Position numbers and translations under genes: made by a program. From JBBPZA01 sp963797015 (lineage in GTDB: Bacteria; Actinomycetota; Thermoleophilia; Solirubrobacterales; Solirubrobacteraceae), in the NCBI GenBank assembly GCA_963797015.1, contig CAWCNV010000010.1, positions 87,259 through 151,258 on the forward strand: 64,000 nt of DNA, read 5' to 3'. The notes under the pieces are model-generated. The model saw nothing but the letters and a program-made list of their open reading frames with translations, had not been told where the DNA came from and did no database searches. Within the stretch, counting starts at the first letter, position 1. Each line of letters opens with the position of its first letter. Positions 23,371-31,590 of the stretch are shown here, one piece after another.

Positions 23371-24297
23371 GTGCGCGAGCTGGCCGTCGAGCTGGCCCAG
23401 CGGCTGCGCGCGCGCGTGCTACCGGCGCTCGGCTCGCACGCGGGCCGTGCGCACGTCGGCGGGGGCGGCGACGGAGACGTCACGTTCGCGATCGACGAGC
23501 AGGCAGAGCGCGAGGTCGAGGCGATGCTGGCCGAGCGCGCGCCGGACGTTGCCGTCTACACCGAGGACCGCGGGCTGGTCGAGCCCGCCGGGCCCGCCGA
23601 GTGGGTGCTGGTGGTCGATCCGATCGACGGCACGCGCCCGGCCATGGCCGGCTTCGAGGCGGCGTGCGTGTCGGTCGCGCTCGCGCCGCTGGGCGACGGC
23701 GACCCGCGGATGGGCGACGTGGAGATCGGTGTGGTGCTCGAGATCAAGTCGGGCGCGAGCTTCGTCGCCGAGCGCGGCCGCGGGCTGCAGGCGAGCGTGC
23801 CCATGCGGCTCAGCGACAACCGCGACCTCGGCGCGCTGTTCTGGGCCTACGGGCTGCGCGGGCGGCCCGTGCGCGCGTACGCGGAGGTGCTCGGGGAGCT
23901 GCTCGACGGGTCCTCGACCGGAGGCGGGACCTTCGATTTGGGCGCGGCTACCTACGACATGACGCGCGTGATCACCGGCCAGCTCGACGCCTACGTCGAG
24001 CCCGGGCCGCTGCTGATCGAGGCGCTGCCGTCGCTGCGCGTCGAGTTCGAGCGCGTCGGCGGCGGCGCCGTGCTCAACAACGCCCCCTACGACCTCGCCG
24101 CGGCGACGCTGTGCGTGCGCGAGGGCGGCGCGGTGGTCACGGACGCCGCGGGGCGGACGCTCGACGACCATCCGCTGCTCGGCTCGGGAGCCGACTTCCA
24201 GATGTCCGTCATCGCGTCGGCGAGCGCCGGCCTGCACGAGCAACTGGTGGCCGCCGTGGCCGACGGGCTCGCACGGCTGGAGCGAAGCCTGCGCTAG
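23371..24297 (+). CDS. Inositol monophosphatase family protein
   Basis: A 308-residue cytosolic protein of the FIG/IMPase phosphatase superfamily. The metal-binding motifs are TEDRG (about residues 64-68) and DPIDGTRPAMAGF (about residues 83-95), where the usual DPIDGT is intact. The third aspartate site near GAATYDMTRVITGQLDAYVE is recognisable, reading Y-D in place of the common W-D. Substrates of the family include inositol phosphate, PAPS and sugar bisphosphates; none can be chosen here. It starts with GTG 23371 right after the kinase gene and is followed by trehalose genes. Confidence 0.85.
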   Translation: MRELAVELAQRLRARVLPALGSHAGRAHVGGGGDGDVTFAIDEQAEREVEAMLAERAPDVAVYTEDRGLVEPAGPAEWVLVVDPIDGTRPAMAGFEAACVSVALAPLGDGDPRMGDVEIGVVLEIKSGASFVAERGRGLQASVPMRLSDNRDLGALFWAYGLRGRPVRAYAEVLGELLDGSSTGGGTFDLGAATYDMTRVITGQLDAYVEPGPLLIEALPSLRVEFERVGGGAVLNNAPYDLAAATLCVREGGAVVTDAAGRTLDDHPLLGSGADFQMSVIASASAGLHEQLVAAVADGLARLERSLR

Positions 24298-24315
24298 CTC
24301 CCCCCGCGCGGCGGC

Positions 24316-24321
24316 TATCGT
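24316..24321 (+). promoter_or_regulatory. Candidate -10 hexamer of the TreT-like gene
   Basis: TATCGT lies 6 bases before the GTG start at 24328, the spacing expected if transcription begins at the start codon. No -35 box is evident. Confidence 0.3.
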
Positions 24322-24327
24322 GCGTTC

Positions 24328-25605
24328 GTGCTTCAGCCCGTCGCGGTCGGCCAGAAGAGCCTCACCGACTACACCCACATCGTCGGAAGGGGCCTCATCG
24401 AGGAGATCCGCGCGCTGGCCGAGCCGCTGCGCGGTATGCGCATCGCGCACGTGTCCGCGACCGCCTACGGCGGCGGCGTGTCGGAGATCCTCTACACGCT
24501 CGTGCCGCTGATGCGCGACGTCGGCCTGGACGTCGAGTGGCTCGTGATCTACGGCCGCGAGGAGTTCTTCAACGCGACGAAGGTCATGCACAACGCGCTG
24601 CAGGGCAACCCACAGGACCTGACCGACGAGCAGTGGTCGGTGTGGCGCCAGTACAACGAGATGAACGCGCGCGAGCTGGCCGAGGGCTACGACGTGTGCA
24701 TCGTCCACGATCCACAGCCGGCCGCGCTGATGGCGCTCGCCCCCGAGAAGGCGCGCCAGTGGGTCTGGCGCTGCCACATCGATCTCTCGGCGCCGAACCC
24801 GGCGACGATCGAGCGCCTGCTGCCGTTCGTGGCCGAGTACCCGCTGACGGTCTTCCACATGGCCGACTACGTGCCCGCGGCGATCGACGGCAGCGCCCGC
24901 GTCGTGCCGCCCGCGATCGATCCGCTCGCGCCGAAGAACATGGCGCTCTCGCCCGAGGACGCCGCCTACGTGTGCGAGCAGTTCGGGATCGACGTCGAGC
25001 GCCCGCTGGTGTGCCAGGTGTCGCGCTTCGATCCCTGGAAGGACCCGCTCGGGGTCATCGATGCGTTCCGCATCGTCAAAGAGAGCCGGCCCGACGTCCA
25101 GCTCGCGCTGGTCGGGTCGATGGCCACCGACGACCCGGAGGGGTGGGACTTCTTCAACTCGACGGTCGCGCACGCCGACGGCGAGCCCGACATCCACATC
25201 CTCAACAACTTCAACAACGTCGGCTCGATCGAGGTCAACGCGTTCCAGTCGTTCGCCGACGTGCTGGTCCAGAAGTCAACGCGCGAGGGCTTCGGGCTGA
25301 CCGTGTCCGAGGCGATCTGGAAGGCGCGGCCGTTCGTGGGCGGCGCGGTCGGCGGCATACCGCTGCAGGTCCAGGACGGCACCTCGGGCTTCCTGGTGGA
25401 GAGCGTGGAGGAGTGCGCGCAGCGCGTGCTCGAGATCCTCGAGCAGCCCGAGCTGGGCCGCGCGCTCGGGCGGGCGGGCAAGGAGCACGTGCGGCGCAAC
25501 TTCCTGATGCCGCGGCTGCTGCGCGACTGGCTGCAGATCTTCTCCGAGGGCACGGCCTCGGTGCGGGCGGTGCGTCCGCTCCCCGAGGCGGAGGCGGCGC
25601 GGTGA
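24328..25605 (+). CDS. treT: Glycosyltransferase family 4, TreT-like trehalose synthase
   Basis: A 425-residue cytosolic GT-B enzyme. The family makes trehalose from a nucleotide-glucose and glucose. The N-terminal motif VSATAYGGGVSEILYTLVPL, the acceptor region HDPQPAALMAL and RCHIDLSAPNP, and the C-terminal donor site with SRFDPWKDPLGVID and REGFGLTVSEAIWK closely match archaeal and bacterial TreT. The start GTG 24328 has no Shine-Dalgarno and a TATCGT box six bases upstream. Its stop overlaps the start of the GT20 synthase gene (GTGA), so the cell would make trehalose, or a related disaccharide, by two coupled enzymes. Confidence 0.88.
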   Translation: MLQPVAVGQKSLTDYTHIVGRGLIEEIRALAEPLRGMRIAHVSATAYGGGVSEILYTLVPLMRDVGLDVEWLVIYGREEFFNATKVMHNALQGNPQDLTDEQWSVWRQYNEMNARELAEGYDVCIVHDPQPAALMALAPEKARQWVWRCHIDLSAPNPATIERLLPFVAEYPLTVFHMADYVPAAIDGSARVVPPAIDPLAPKNMALSPEDAAYVCEQFGIDVERPLVCQVSRFDPWKDPLGVIDAFRIVKESRPDVQLALVGSMATDDPEGWDFFNSTVAHADGEPDIHILNNFNNVGSIEVNAFQSFADVLVQKSTREGFGLTVSEAIWKARPFVGGAVGGIPLQVQDGTSGFLVESVEECAQRVLEILEQPELGRALGRAGKEHVRRNFLMPRLLRDWLQIFSEGTASVRAVRPLPEAEAAR

Positions 25606-27068
25606 CCGACCGCGCTCCGCTCGTCCTCGTCTCCAACCGCGGTCCGGTCACGTTCGAGGCCGGCGGCGAGATCCGGCGCGGCGGCGGCGGGCTGGTGACC
25701 GCCTTGACGGGCCTGGCCTCGCACCGCGACGCGGTGTGGATCGCGTCGGCGATGAGCGAGCACGACGTGCGCAAGTCCGAGGAGGCGGGCGGCAAGCCGT
25801 TCCGGGTGACCTCTCCGGGCGGCGGCGAGTACCAGATCCGGCTGGTCGCCTCCGATGACGACGCCTACGACCGCTTCTACAACATCTTCGCGAACCCGAT
25901 GCTGTGGTTCATCCAGCACTACCTCTGGGACCTGTCCAACGCGCCGGACATCCACCGTCACGAGGTCGAGGCGTTCGAGTTCGGCTACAACGTCGTCAAC
26001 GAGGACCTGGCGCGGGCCGTGGTCGAGGAGATCGACGGCACCGAGGAGCCGGTGGTGATGGTCCACGACTACCACCTGTACACGCTCCCCGCGCTCGTGC
26101 GGCGCGCGCGGCCCGACGTGTTCCTGCACCACTTCGTCCACATCCCGTGGACGCAGCCCGACGCGTGGCGCGTGCTCCCGCGGCAGGTGCGCAGCGAGAT
26201 CTACGACGGCCTGCTGGCCAACGACATCGTCGGCTTCCACACGCGCGCCTACCGGCGCAACTTCCTCTTGTGCTGCAGCGACCTGATGGGCTACGAGGTG
26301 GACTTAAAGGAGGGCGTCGTGCGCGCGGGTGATCGGGAGGTGTGGGTGCGCTCCTACCCGCTGCCGATCGACTGGCGGGCGACGCGCTCGATCGCCGACC
26401 GCGAGGCGGTGCGCGAGTTCGAGCGCTCGTTGCTGGGTCGCCGGCGCGAGCACCTGGTCCTGCGCGTGGATCGCGCGGACCTCTCGAAGAACGTGCTGCG
26501 CGGCTTCACCGCGTTCGACATCTTCCTCGAGCAGCACCCCGAGTTCCGCGAGAAGGTGACGTTCATCGCGCAGCTGATGCCCTCGCGGACCGACGTCCCC
26601 CAGTACGCCGAGTACCTGGAGCGGATCGAGGCTCTGGTCGCGGTAGTCAACCACCGCCATGGCACGCCGGACTGGATGCCGATCCAGCTCAAGTTGCGCG
26701 ACGACCTCGAGGAGGCGTTCGCCGCCTACAAGCACTACGACGTGCTGATGGTCAATGCCATGTTCGACGGGATGAACCTGGTGGCCAAGGAGGGCCCGCT
26801 GGTCAACGAGCGCAACGGCGTCTCGATCCTGTCCGAGAACACGGGCGCGCACGAGGAGCTCGGCGAGTTCGCCCTGTCGGTGAACCCGTTCGACGTCCAG
26901 GAGACCGCCGACTCGATCCACGCCGCGCTGACGATGTCCTCGGCGGAGCGCGAGCGCCGCCGCTCGGGCCTCGAGGCGATCGTGACCCAACGCGACCCGG
27001 GCGACTGGATCGACGACCAACTCGCCGACATCCGGGCCAAGGCGGGCGGCGAGCAGGGGCGGTCGTAG
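25602..27068 (+). CDS. otsA: Trehalose-6-phosphate synthase-like glycosyltransferase (GT20)
   Basis: A 488-residue cytosolic enzyme of the GT20 family, which transfers glucose from a nucleotide sugar to glucose-6-phosphate. The N-terminal SNRGPVTFEAGGEIRRGGGG is the sugar-phosphate and donor loop, VHDYHLYTLPALVRRARPD and HIPWTQPDAWRVLP follow, and the donor site NAMFDGMNLVAKEGPLVNE and LSENTGAHEELG are intact. The usual RLDYxKG segment reads RVDRADLSKNVLRG, a variant seen in actinobacterial paralogs, so the exact acceptor or product may differ. The start is GTG 25602, overlapping treT. No OtsB phosphatase gene is present in the window. Confidence 0.88.
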   Translation: MTDRAPLVLVSNRGPVTFEAGGEIRRGGGGLVTALTGLASHRDAVWIASAMSEHDVRKSEEAGGKPFRVTSPGGGEYQIRLVASDDDAYDRFYNIFANPMLWFIQHYLWDLSNAPDIHRHEVEAFEFGYNVVNEDLARAVVEEIDGTEEPVVMVHDYHLYTLPALVRRARPDVFLHHFVHIPWTQPDAWRVLPRQVRSEIYDGLLANDIVGFHTRAYRRNFLLCCSDLMGYEVDLKEGVVRAGDREVWVRSYPLPIDWRATRSIADREAVREFERSLLGRRREHLVLRVDRADLSKNVLRGFTAFDIFLEQHPEFREKVTFIAQLMPSRTDVPQYAEYLERIEALVAVVNHRHGTPDWMPIQLKLRDDLEEAFAAYKHYDVLMVNAMFDGMNLVAKEGPLVNERNGVSILSENTGAHEELGEFALSVNPFDVQETADSIHAALTMSSAERERRRSGLEAIVTQRDPGDWIDDQLADIRAKAGGEQGRS

Positions 27069-27113
27069 CGCAGCGACCCCTTAGGCCCGCCGGCCCTCTT
27101 CGGCACGTCCCCT

Positions 27114-27170
27114 CCGCGGCCGACCGCACGTACACGCACCTCACCGCGGCCGACCGCACGTACACGCACC
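27114..27170 (+). repeat. Two-copy 27-bp tandem repeat
   Basis: A 27-base unit containing CCGACCGCACGTACACGCACC occurs at 27114-27140 and again at 27144-27170, a period of 30 bases. It lies in the 114-bp space between two convergent genes. No function is evident. Confidence 0.7.
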
Positions 27171-27182
27171 GCGCCGCCCGGC

Positions 27183-27812
27183 TCACTCCGGCAAGAACTC
27201 GCTGCCCGCGTCCGGGTCGGGCCTCGGCGACGGGCTGGGAGATGGGCTGGGAGCGGGCGAGGGGGACGGGCGGGGCGGGGTCGAAGGAGCTGGGGTCGGG
27301 GAAGGTCTCGGAGCTGGAGCCGGCCTCGGTGTCGGACGCGGAGCGGGACTTGGGGTCGGATGAGAGCCGGGCCGTCCGGAACCGCTCCGCGAGCTGCCGC
27401 GAGTCGCGCGTCGACGACCGCCGCGGCGCCGTCCTCCGTCGCGTCCGCGCGCCCTGGCCGCGGCGCTCGCCCGCCGACCGCGCGAGCGCCGGCTCCCGCG
27501 CGAGCGGCTCCGCGGCCGGGTGGAGGCGCGCCCGCGAACGGCTCCGGCCGCGGCCGTGCGGTCGCTGCGGCGCCGGGCGCCGGCACTTCTCCTCGGGACC
27601 CCGGGTCCGGCCGGCCCTTGTCCCGCGCCACGCGGAGCGACCGGCGCGACCGGAGCGACCGGAGCGACGGGCCGGGCTATGTCCGGCGGCAACGCGGGCT
27701 CGCTCGACGAGAGCGCCGGCCACGCGACGACGGCCGCCACCGCGGCCAACAGCGCGGCGGCGCGCGCGACGTTGTCCCACCGGATGCGCCGGCGCAGCGG
27801 CGCAGGCTCCAT
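27183..27812 (-). CDS. Membrane-anchored low-complexity protein of unknown function
   Basis: A 209-residue frame starting at ATG 27812 (MEPAPLRRRIRWDN). One membrane segment (AALLAAVAAVVAWPALSSS) is followed by VAPVAPVAPVAP repeats, a very Arg-rich middle part and a C-terminal Pro-Ser/Pro-Ala repeat region ending in FLPE. The layout suggests a small anchored protein with an extended outer tail, as in wall-spanning proteins. The Arg-rich middle could instead be a frame artefact in very GC-rich DNA. It is divergent from rpsF and convergent with the GT20 gene. Confidence 0.5.
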   Translation of the reverse strand: MEPAPLRRRIRWDNVARAAALLAAVAAVVAWPALSSSEPALPPDIARPVAPVAPVAPVAPRGAGQGPAGPGVPRRSAGARRRSDRTAAAGAVRGRASTRPRSRSRGSRRSRGRRASAAARARGRDGGRRRGGRRRATRGSSRSGSGRPGSHPTPSPAPRPTPRPAPAPRPSPTPAPSTPPRPSPSPAPSPSPSPSPRPDPDAGSEFLPE

Positions 27813-27903
27813 GTTCCACTCCTCGTGGTCCACGCTGAGCCTAGGCTGCGGGCGGCGCTTTCTCGCCCCCATTCGGGCCTCAGGCCGACCGCAACCCCTT
27901 TGC

Positions 27904-27909
27904 TAAGGT
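27904..27909 (+). promoter_or_regulatory. Candidate -10 hexamer of rpsF
   Basis: TAAGGT lies 10 bases before the GTG start of rpsF in a locally less GC-rich patch. There is no Shine-Dalgarno, which fits a leaderless or nearly leaderless transcript. Confidence 0.35.
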
Positions 27910-27919
27910 CGGCGCGCTC

Positions 27920-28267
27920 GTGAGCCCGACCTACGACCTCATGCTGCTGCTCGATGCGTCCGCGGACGACGATCGGCGCGAGAAGATCATCGGCGACGTC
28001 GAGAGCGCGATCTCGACGCAGGGCGCGCTCGTCGGCCGTCACGACTGGGGGCTGCGCCCGCTGGCCTACGAGATCCGCCATGCCACGGAGGCCCACTACC
28101 ACCTCTTCCAGTTCGACGGGCCGCCCGAGCTCCTCGAGCAAGTCGACCGCTACCTGCGCATCACCGACGGCGTTACGCGGTTCCGCATCATCAAGCTCCG
28201 CCCGGGCACGCCGCCGCCACCGGACGCGCGCCCCGAGCGCCCGCCCGAGCCGGCGCCCGCGGTCTGA
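27920..28267 (+). CDS. rpsF: 30S ribosomal protein S6
   Basis: A 115-residue protein of the small subunit that binds S18. Features are the N-terminal YDLMLLLDASADDDRREKII, the central GRHDWGLRPLAYEIRHATEA with the conserved G-x-R-x-L-A-Y motif, and YLRITDGVTRFRIIKL. A Pro/Glu/Arg tail of 20 residues follows. It starts with GTG 27920. It opens the conserved order rpsF-ssb-rpsR-rplI-dnaB. Confidence 0.97.
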   Translation: MSPTYDLMLLLDASADDDRREKIIGDVESAISTQGALVGRHDWGLRPLAYEIRHATEAHYHLFQFDGPPELLEQVDRYLRITDGVTRFRIIKLRPGTPPPPDARPERPPEPAPAV

Positions 28268-28502
28268 CGACGGCGGCACGGCCCCTTCGCCAGCGCGCGG
28301 CTCCTCCCTGGGACCAGCGCTTCGCCGCCGCCGCCCGCACGGGTCGACTTGCACTCGCGACGGCGGCGGCCACAGGAGCGCGAGTCACAACTCTGCGCAG
28401 ATTGGGGCATCGCCGCCCGTACCCGCCGCACGCCTCGGTACGCTCGGAGCGAGTCAATGAGTCATGCGAGCGGCCCGGGCCGGAGCCGCCGAAAGGAGCA
28501 TC

Positions 28503-28964
28503 GTGGCCGCAACGAACTTGAACAGAGTGGTCCTCACGGGGAACCTGACCCGTGATCCCGAACTGCGCTCACTACCGAGCGGAACGTCGGTCTGCAGCCT
28601 GCGGGTGGCCTGCAACACGCGTCGCAAGGACAACGCGACGGGCGAGTGGGTCGACAAGCCGAACTATTTCGACGTGACCGTGTGGGGCGCACAGGGCGAG
28701 AACTGCGCCCGCTACCTCTCGAAGGGCCGTCCGGTGGGCATCGACGGGCGCTTGGAGTGGCGCGAGTGGCAGACCCAGGACGGCCAGAAGCGCCAGTCCG
28801 TGGAGATCGTCGCCGAATCAGTCCAGTTCCTCGGCGGCCGCGAGGACGGCGGCGGAGGCGGCAACGGCTTCACGCCCCGAAGCGACGTCCCGGTCGACGA
28901 GGCGGACTTCAAGGTCTCCCAGGCAGCCCCGGCAGCAGCAGGCGAAGACGACATCCCGTTCTGA
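28503..28964 (+). CDS. ssb: Single-stranded DNA-binding protein
   Basis: A 153-residue OB-fold protein that coats single-stranded DNA. NRVVLTGNLTRDPELR, FDVTVWGAQGENCARYLSKG and GRLEWREWQTQDGQKRQSVE are typical, and the acidic tip DDIPF that recruits partner proteins is present after a Gly-rich linker. The start is GTG 28503, supported by AAAGGAG just upstream; a longer frame from 28464 adds 13 unlikely residues. A 235-bp space separates it from rpsF, and a strong hairpin follows at 28988-29022. Confidence 0.96.
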   Translation: MAATNLNRVVLTGNLTRDPELRSLPSGTSVCSLRVACNTRRKDNATGEWVDKPNYFDVTVWGAQGENCARYLSKGRPVGIDGRLEWREWQTQDGQKRQSVEIVAESVQFLGGREDGGGGGNGFTPRSDVPVDEADFKVSQAAPAAAGEDDIPF

Positions 28965-28987
28965 GCTCGGCGCACGCCTAGCTCAGT

Positions 28988-29022
28988 CCCGCCCCGCGTC
29001 GGACACCGCCGAGCGGGGCGGG
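28988..29022 (+). terminator. Strong GC hairpin after ssb
   Basis: CCCGCCCCGC at 28988-28997 pairs perfectly with GCGGGGCGGG at 29013-29022 around a 15-base loop. No T run follows, so termination would be non-canonical, or it may be a processing or attenuation site between ssb and rpsR. Confidence 0.4.
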
Positions 29023-29212
29023 GCGCTCGTCAACGCGTCGGGACACCGCGCCTGCCGGGCCGGGCGGACGCGGAGGCCGTGCCAACGAGGGCCGCTGTGA
29101 GCGGCCCGACCGGCGTCGCTACCCTTGAGCTGCCACAATGGCGCGCCGCGTCCGCCCCCGCGGGCGGGCCGCGATTGCGGCGTTTCTTCTTTCCAGGTAG
29201 CGAGACGACTTC

Positions 29213-29545
29213 ATGGCCAAGCAACGCAACCGGCGGCCGGCCCCGGCCCGGCGCAGAGACAAGAGAGGCGGCCCCGGCGCGGGCCGGCGCAAGCCCTGCC
29301 CCTTCTGCCGGGACAAGATCGAGCAGGTCGATTACAAGGATTCCGGGTCGCTCCGGCGCTTCATCTCCGAGCGCGGGAAGATCCGCTCGCGGCGGATCAC
29401 CGGCGCCTGCCGCCGGCACCAGCGCCAGATCGCCCGGGCGGTGAAGCGCGCGCGCGAGCTCGCGCTGCTGCCGTACGTCGCCGACGTGCGCGAGAGCCGT
29501 GGCGAGCGCGGCGAGCGGTCGCCGCGACGCGACGACGAACGCTGA
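29213..29545 (+). CDS. rpsR: 30S ribosomal protein S18
   Basis: A 110-residue small-subunit protein that pairs with S6. It has a basic, Arg/Gly-rich N-terminus, CPFCRDK with the Cys pair found in zinc-binding S18 forms, and the conserved core YKDSGSLRRFISERGKIRSR followed by RITGACRRHQRQIARAVKRA. The C-terminal 20 residues form a charged extension longer than in most S18 proteins. rplI starts 2 bases after its stop. Confidence 0.97.
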   Translation: MAKQRNRRPAPARRRDKRGGPGAGRRKPCPFCRDKIEQVDYKDSGSLRRFISERGKIRSRRITGACRRHQRQIARAVKRARELALLPYVADVRESRGERGERSPRRDDER

Positions 29546-29547
29546 CC

Positions 29548-30000
29548 ATGGCGCAGGCCATCCTCCTCCAGGACGTCGACCGGCTCGGCGAGCGAGGCGA
29601 GGTCATCGACGTCGCGCCCGGCTACCTGCGCAACTACCTCATTCCCCGCAAGCTCGCGCAGCCGTCGACGCCCGGCGCGCTGGAGGCCGCACGCAAGCGC
29701 CAGGAGGCGGCCGAGCGCGCTGCCCAGGAGGCGAGCGAGCGAGCGCAGGAGAACGCGCAGGTCCTGGGCCGCACCGTCCTGACGATCTCGCAGCAGGCGG
29801 GCGAGGACGGTCGCCTGTTCGGCTCGGTCACCGCCCAGGACATCGTCGATGCGATCCGCGACGCCCGCGGCCTGCGCCTCGACCGTCGCAAGGTCCGGCT
29901 CGAGGACCCGATCCGCAACGTCGGGACCTACATGGTCGACGTCGAGGTCGCCGACGGCGTGACCGCGGCGGTCAAGACCATGGTCGTCGACCAGACCTAG
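29548..30000 (+). CDS. rplI: 50S ribosomal protein L9
   Basis: A 150-residue large-subunit protein. The N-domain reads ILLQDVDRLGERGEVIDVAP followed by GYLRNYLIPRKLA, the long connecting helix spans about residues 45-75, and the C-domain holds GRLFGSVTAQDIVDAI. Length and order match the family. It is translated right after rpsR. A 200-bp gap with several small inverted repeats lies between it and dnaB. Confidence 0.97.
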   Translation: MAQAILLQDVDRLGERGEVIDVAPGYLRNYLIPRKLAQPSTPGALEAARKRQEAAERAAQEASERAQENAQVLGRTVLTISQQAGEDGRLFGSVTAQDIVDAIRDARGLRLDRRKVRLEDPIRNVGTYMVDVEVADGVTAAVKTMVVDQT

Positions 30001-30184
30001 CGGCAGCGCTCGAAGGTCAGCCACCCCGGCGAAGCGCCGCGCCACCCCCCGAGGTCGGGCGGACGGTGCCGCGCGCAACCCGGTTGCGGAGCTCCGACAC
30101 AGCTCTGTGCAGAAGCTGAAACGAAACTGACGGAGCTTGCGGGAAGGCTGCCCGCGCCCCGACTTTGCCCTCCTGCCCGCGACC

Positions 30185-30190
30185 TACCAT
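30185..30190 (+). promoter_or_regulatory. Candidate -10 hexamer of dnaB
   Basis: TACCAT lies exactly 10 bases before ATG 30201, as in rpsF and purA. TTGCCC at 30165 could be a weak -35 box with short spacing. Confidence 0.3.
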
Positions 30191-30200
30191 GGCCGCGGCG

Positions 30201-31590
30201 ATGAGCGTGACGCGCGGGAACGGAGTCGGGAGCGAGGCCAAGGGCGCCGGCGTCGTCCCTCCCCACAACCTCGACGCGGAGCAATCCGTCCTCGGCGCCA
30301 TCCTGCTCTCCGAGCGGCCGATGTACCGCCTCGTCATCGACGAGGGCCTGCGTCCCGACCATTTCTACCGCGACCGTCACCGCGCCATCTACGGCGCGAT
30401 GCTCGCTCTCTACGAGGCCTCCGAGCCCGTCGACGCGATCACGGTCATCGAGCACCTCCGGCAGGCGGGCGAGCTCGAGCGCATCGGCGGCCCGGACACC
30501 GTCAACGCACTCGTCGGCGCGGCCGAGGCGCCGGGGAACGTCCGCCATTACGCGCAGATCGTTCGCGACAACGCGCTCCTGCGGCGCCTGCTGAACACCG
30601 CGTACGAGATCCAGTCGAGCGTCATGACCCGCGACGGCGCGCCCCGCTCGCTGGTCGAGTGGGCCGAGAAGGCCGTGCTCGAGGTCGCGCAGGACGATCG
30701 CCAGAAGGACTTCCAGGCGATCGACGACATCCTCCACCGCGAGCTCGACAAGCTGCACCGCCTCTCCGAGGAAGGCCAGGCGCTCACCGGCACCCCGTCG
30801 GGCTTCAAGGACCTCGACGAGCTGACGGGAGGCTTCCAGCCCGGAAACCTCATCGTGATCGCGGCAAGACCGGCCATGGGTAAATCGGCCCTGGTCACGA
30901 ACATCGCCGAGAACGCCGCCGTGGACCATGGGAAGTCGGTCGCGCTGTTCTCGCTGGAGATGTCCGAGGCCGAGCTCGCGCAGCGGTTCGTGGCTTCCCA
31001 GGCGAAGATCAAGGGCGAGGAGCTCCGCAAGGGGCGCGTCGCGGAGCAGCGCTGGCCCAAGATCATCCAGGCCTCCGAGCGGCTCGCGGCCGCGCCGCTG
31101 TTCATCGACGACTCCAGTGACGTCGGCGTGCTGGAGGTCCGCGCGAAGGCGCGCCGCCTGCACAGCCAGGTGCCCGGCGGGCTCGGGCTTGATCATCGTC
31201 GACTACCTGCAGCTCATGCGGGCCGACGAGCGGGTCGAGAGCCGCGTGCAGCAGGTCGGGCAGATGAGCCGCGGGCTGAAGATCCTCGCGCGCGAGCTCG
31301 ACGTGCCGGTCATCGCGCTCTCGCAGCTCAGCCGTGCGGTCGAGACGCGCGGTGGCGAGAAGATCCCGGTCCTGTCGGACCTGCGAGAGAGCGGCAACCT
31401 CGAGCAGGACGCGGACCTCGTCGTGTTCATCTACCGCGAGGAGTACTACGAGGAGGACTCAGAGCGCGAGGGCGAGGCCGACCTGTTCATCGCCAAGCAC
31501 CGCAACGGCCCCGTCGGCAAGGTCACGCTGACCTTCCAGAAGGAGTTCCCCAAGTTCCTCAACTTCGCGTCGTCGGAGCGCTTCGCGTGA
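30201..31590 (+). CDS. dnaB: Replicative DNA helicase DnaB (reading frame broken by one extra base)
   Basis: DnaB unwinds DNA at the fork. The N-terminal domain (PHNLDAEQSVLGAILLSERP) and the RecA-like domain are complete in sequence: Walker A AARPAMGKSALVTN, FSLEMSEAELAQRF, Walker B region LIIVDYLQLM, and the arginine-finger part DLRESGNLEQDADLVVFIYR. The frame breaks near 31189: GGGCTTGATCATCGTC should read GGGCTGATCATCGTC, so one T is extra, and the rest of the protein lies in the next frame. Because the gene is essential, an assembly error is likely. I start at ATG 30201, with ATG 30189 possible. The stop overlaps the next gene (GTGA). Confidence 0.9.

Noticed and set aside
23601..27068. 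A single open frame of 1155 codons on the + strand
   Set aside because: Only the part after 25602 is the GT20 synthase; the rest is an Arg/Ala-rich shadow of the IMPase-like and TreT genes in another frame.
29138..29200. A 20-codon frame before rpsR that could be a leader peptide
   Set aside because: No ribosome site and no regulatory codon pattern; the stretch is equally well explained as untranslated leader.
31180..31200. An intein scar or intein insertion in dnaB
   Set aside because: No inserted protein sequence or splice motifs are present; the break is one base.
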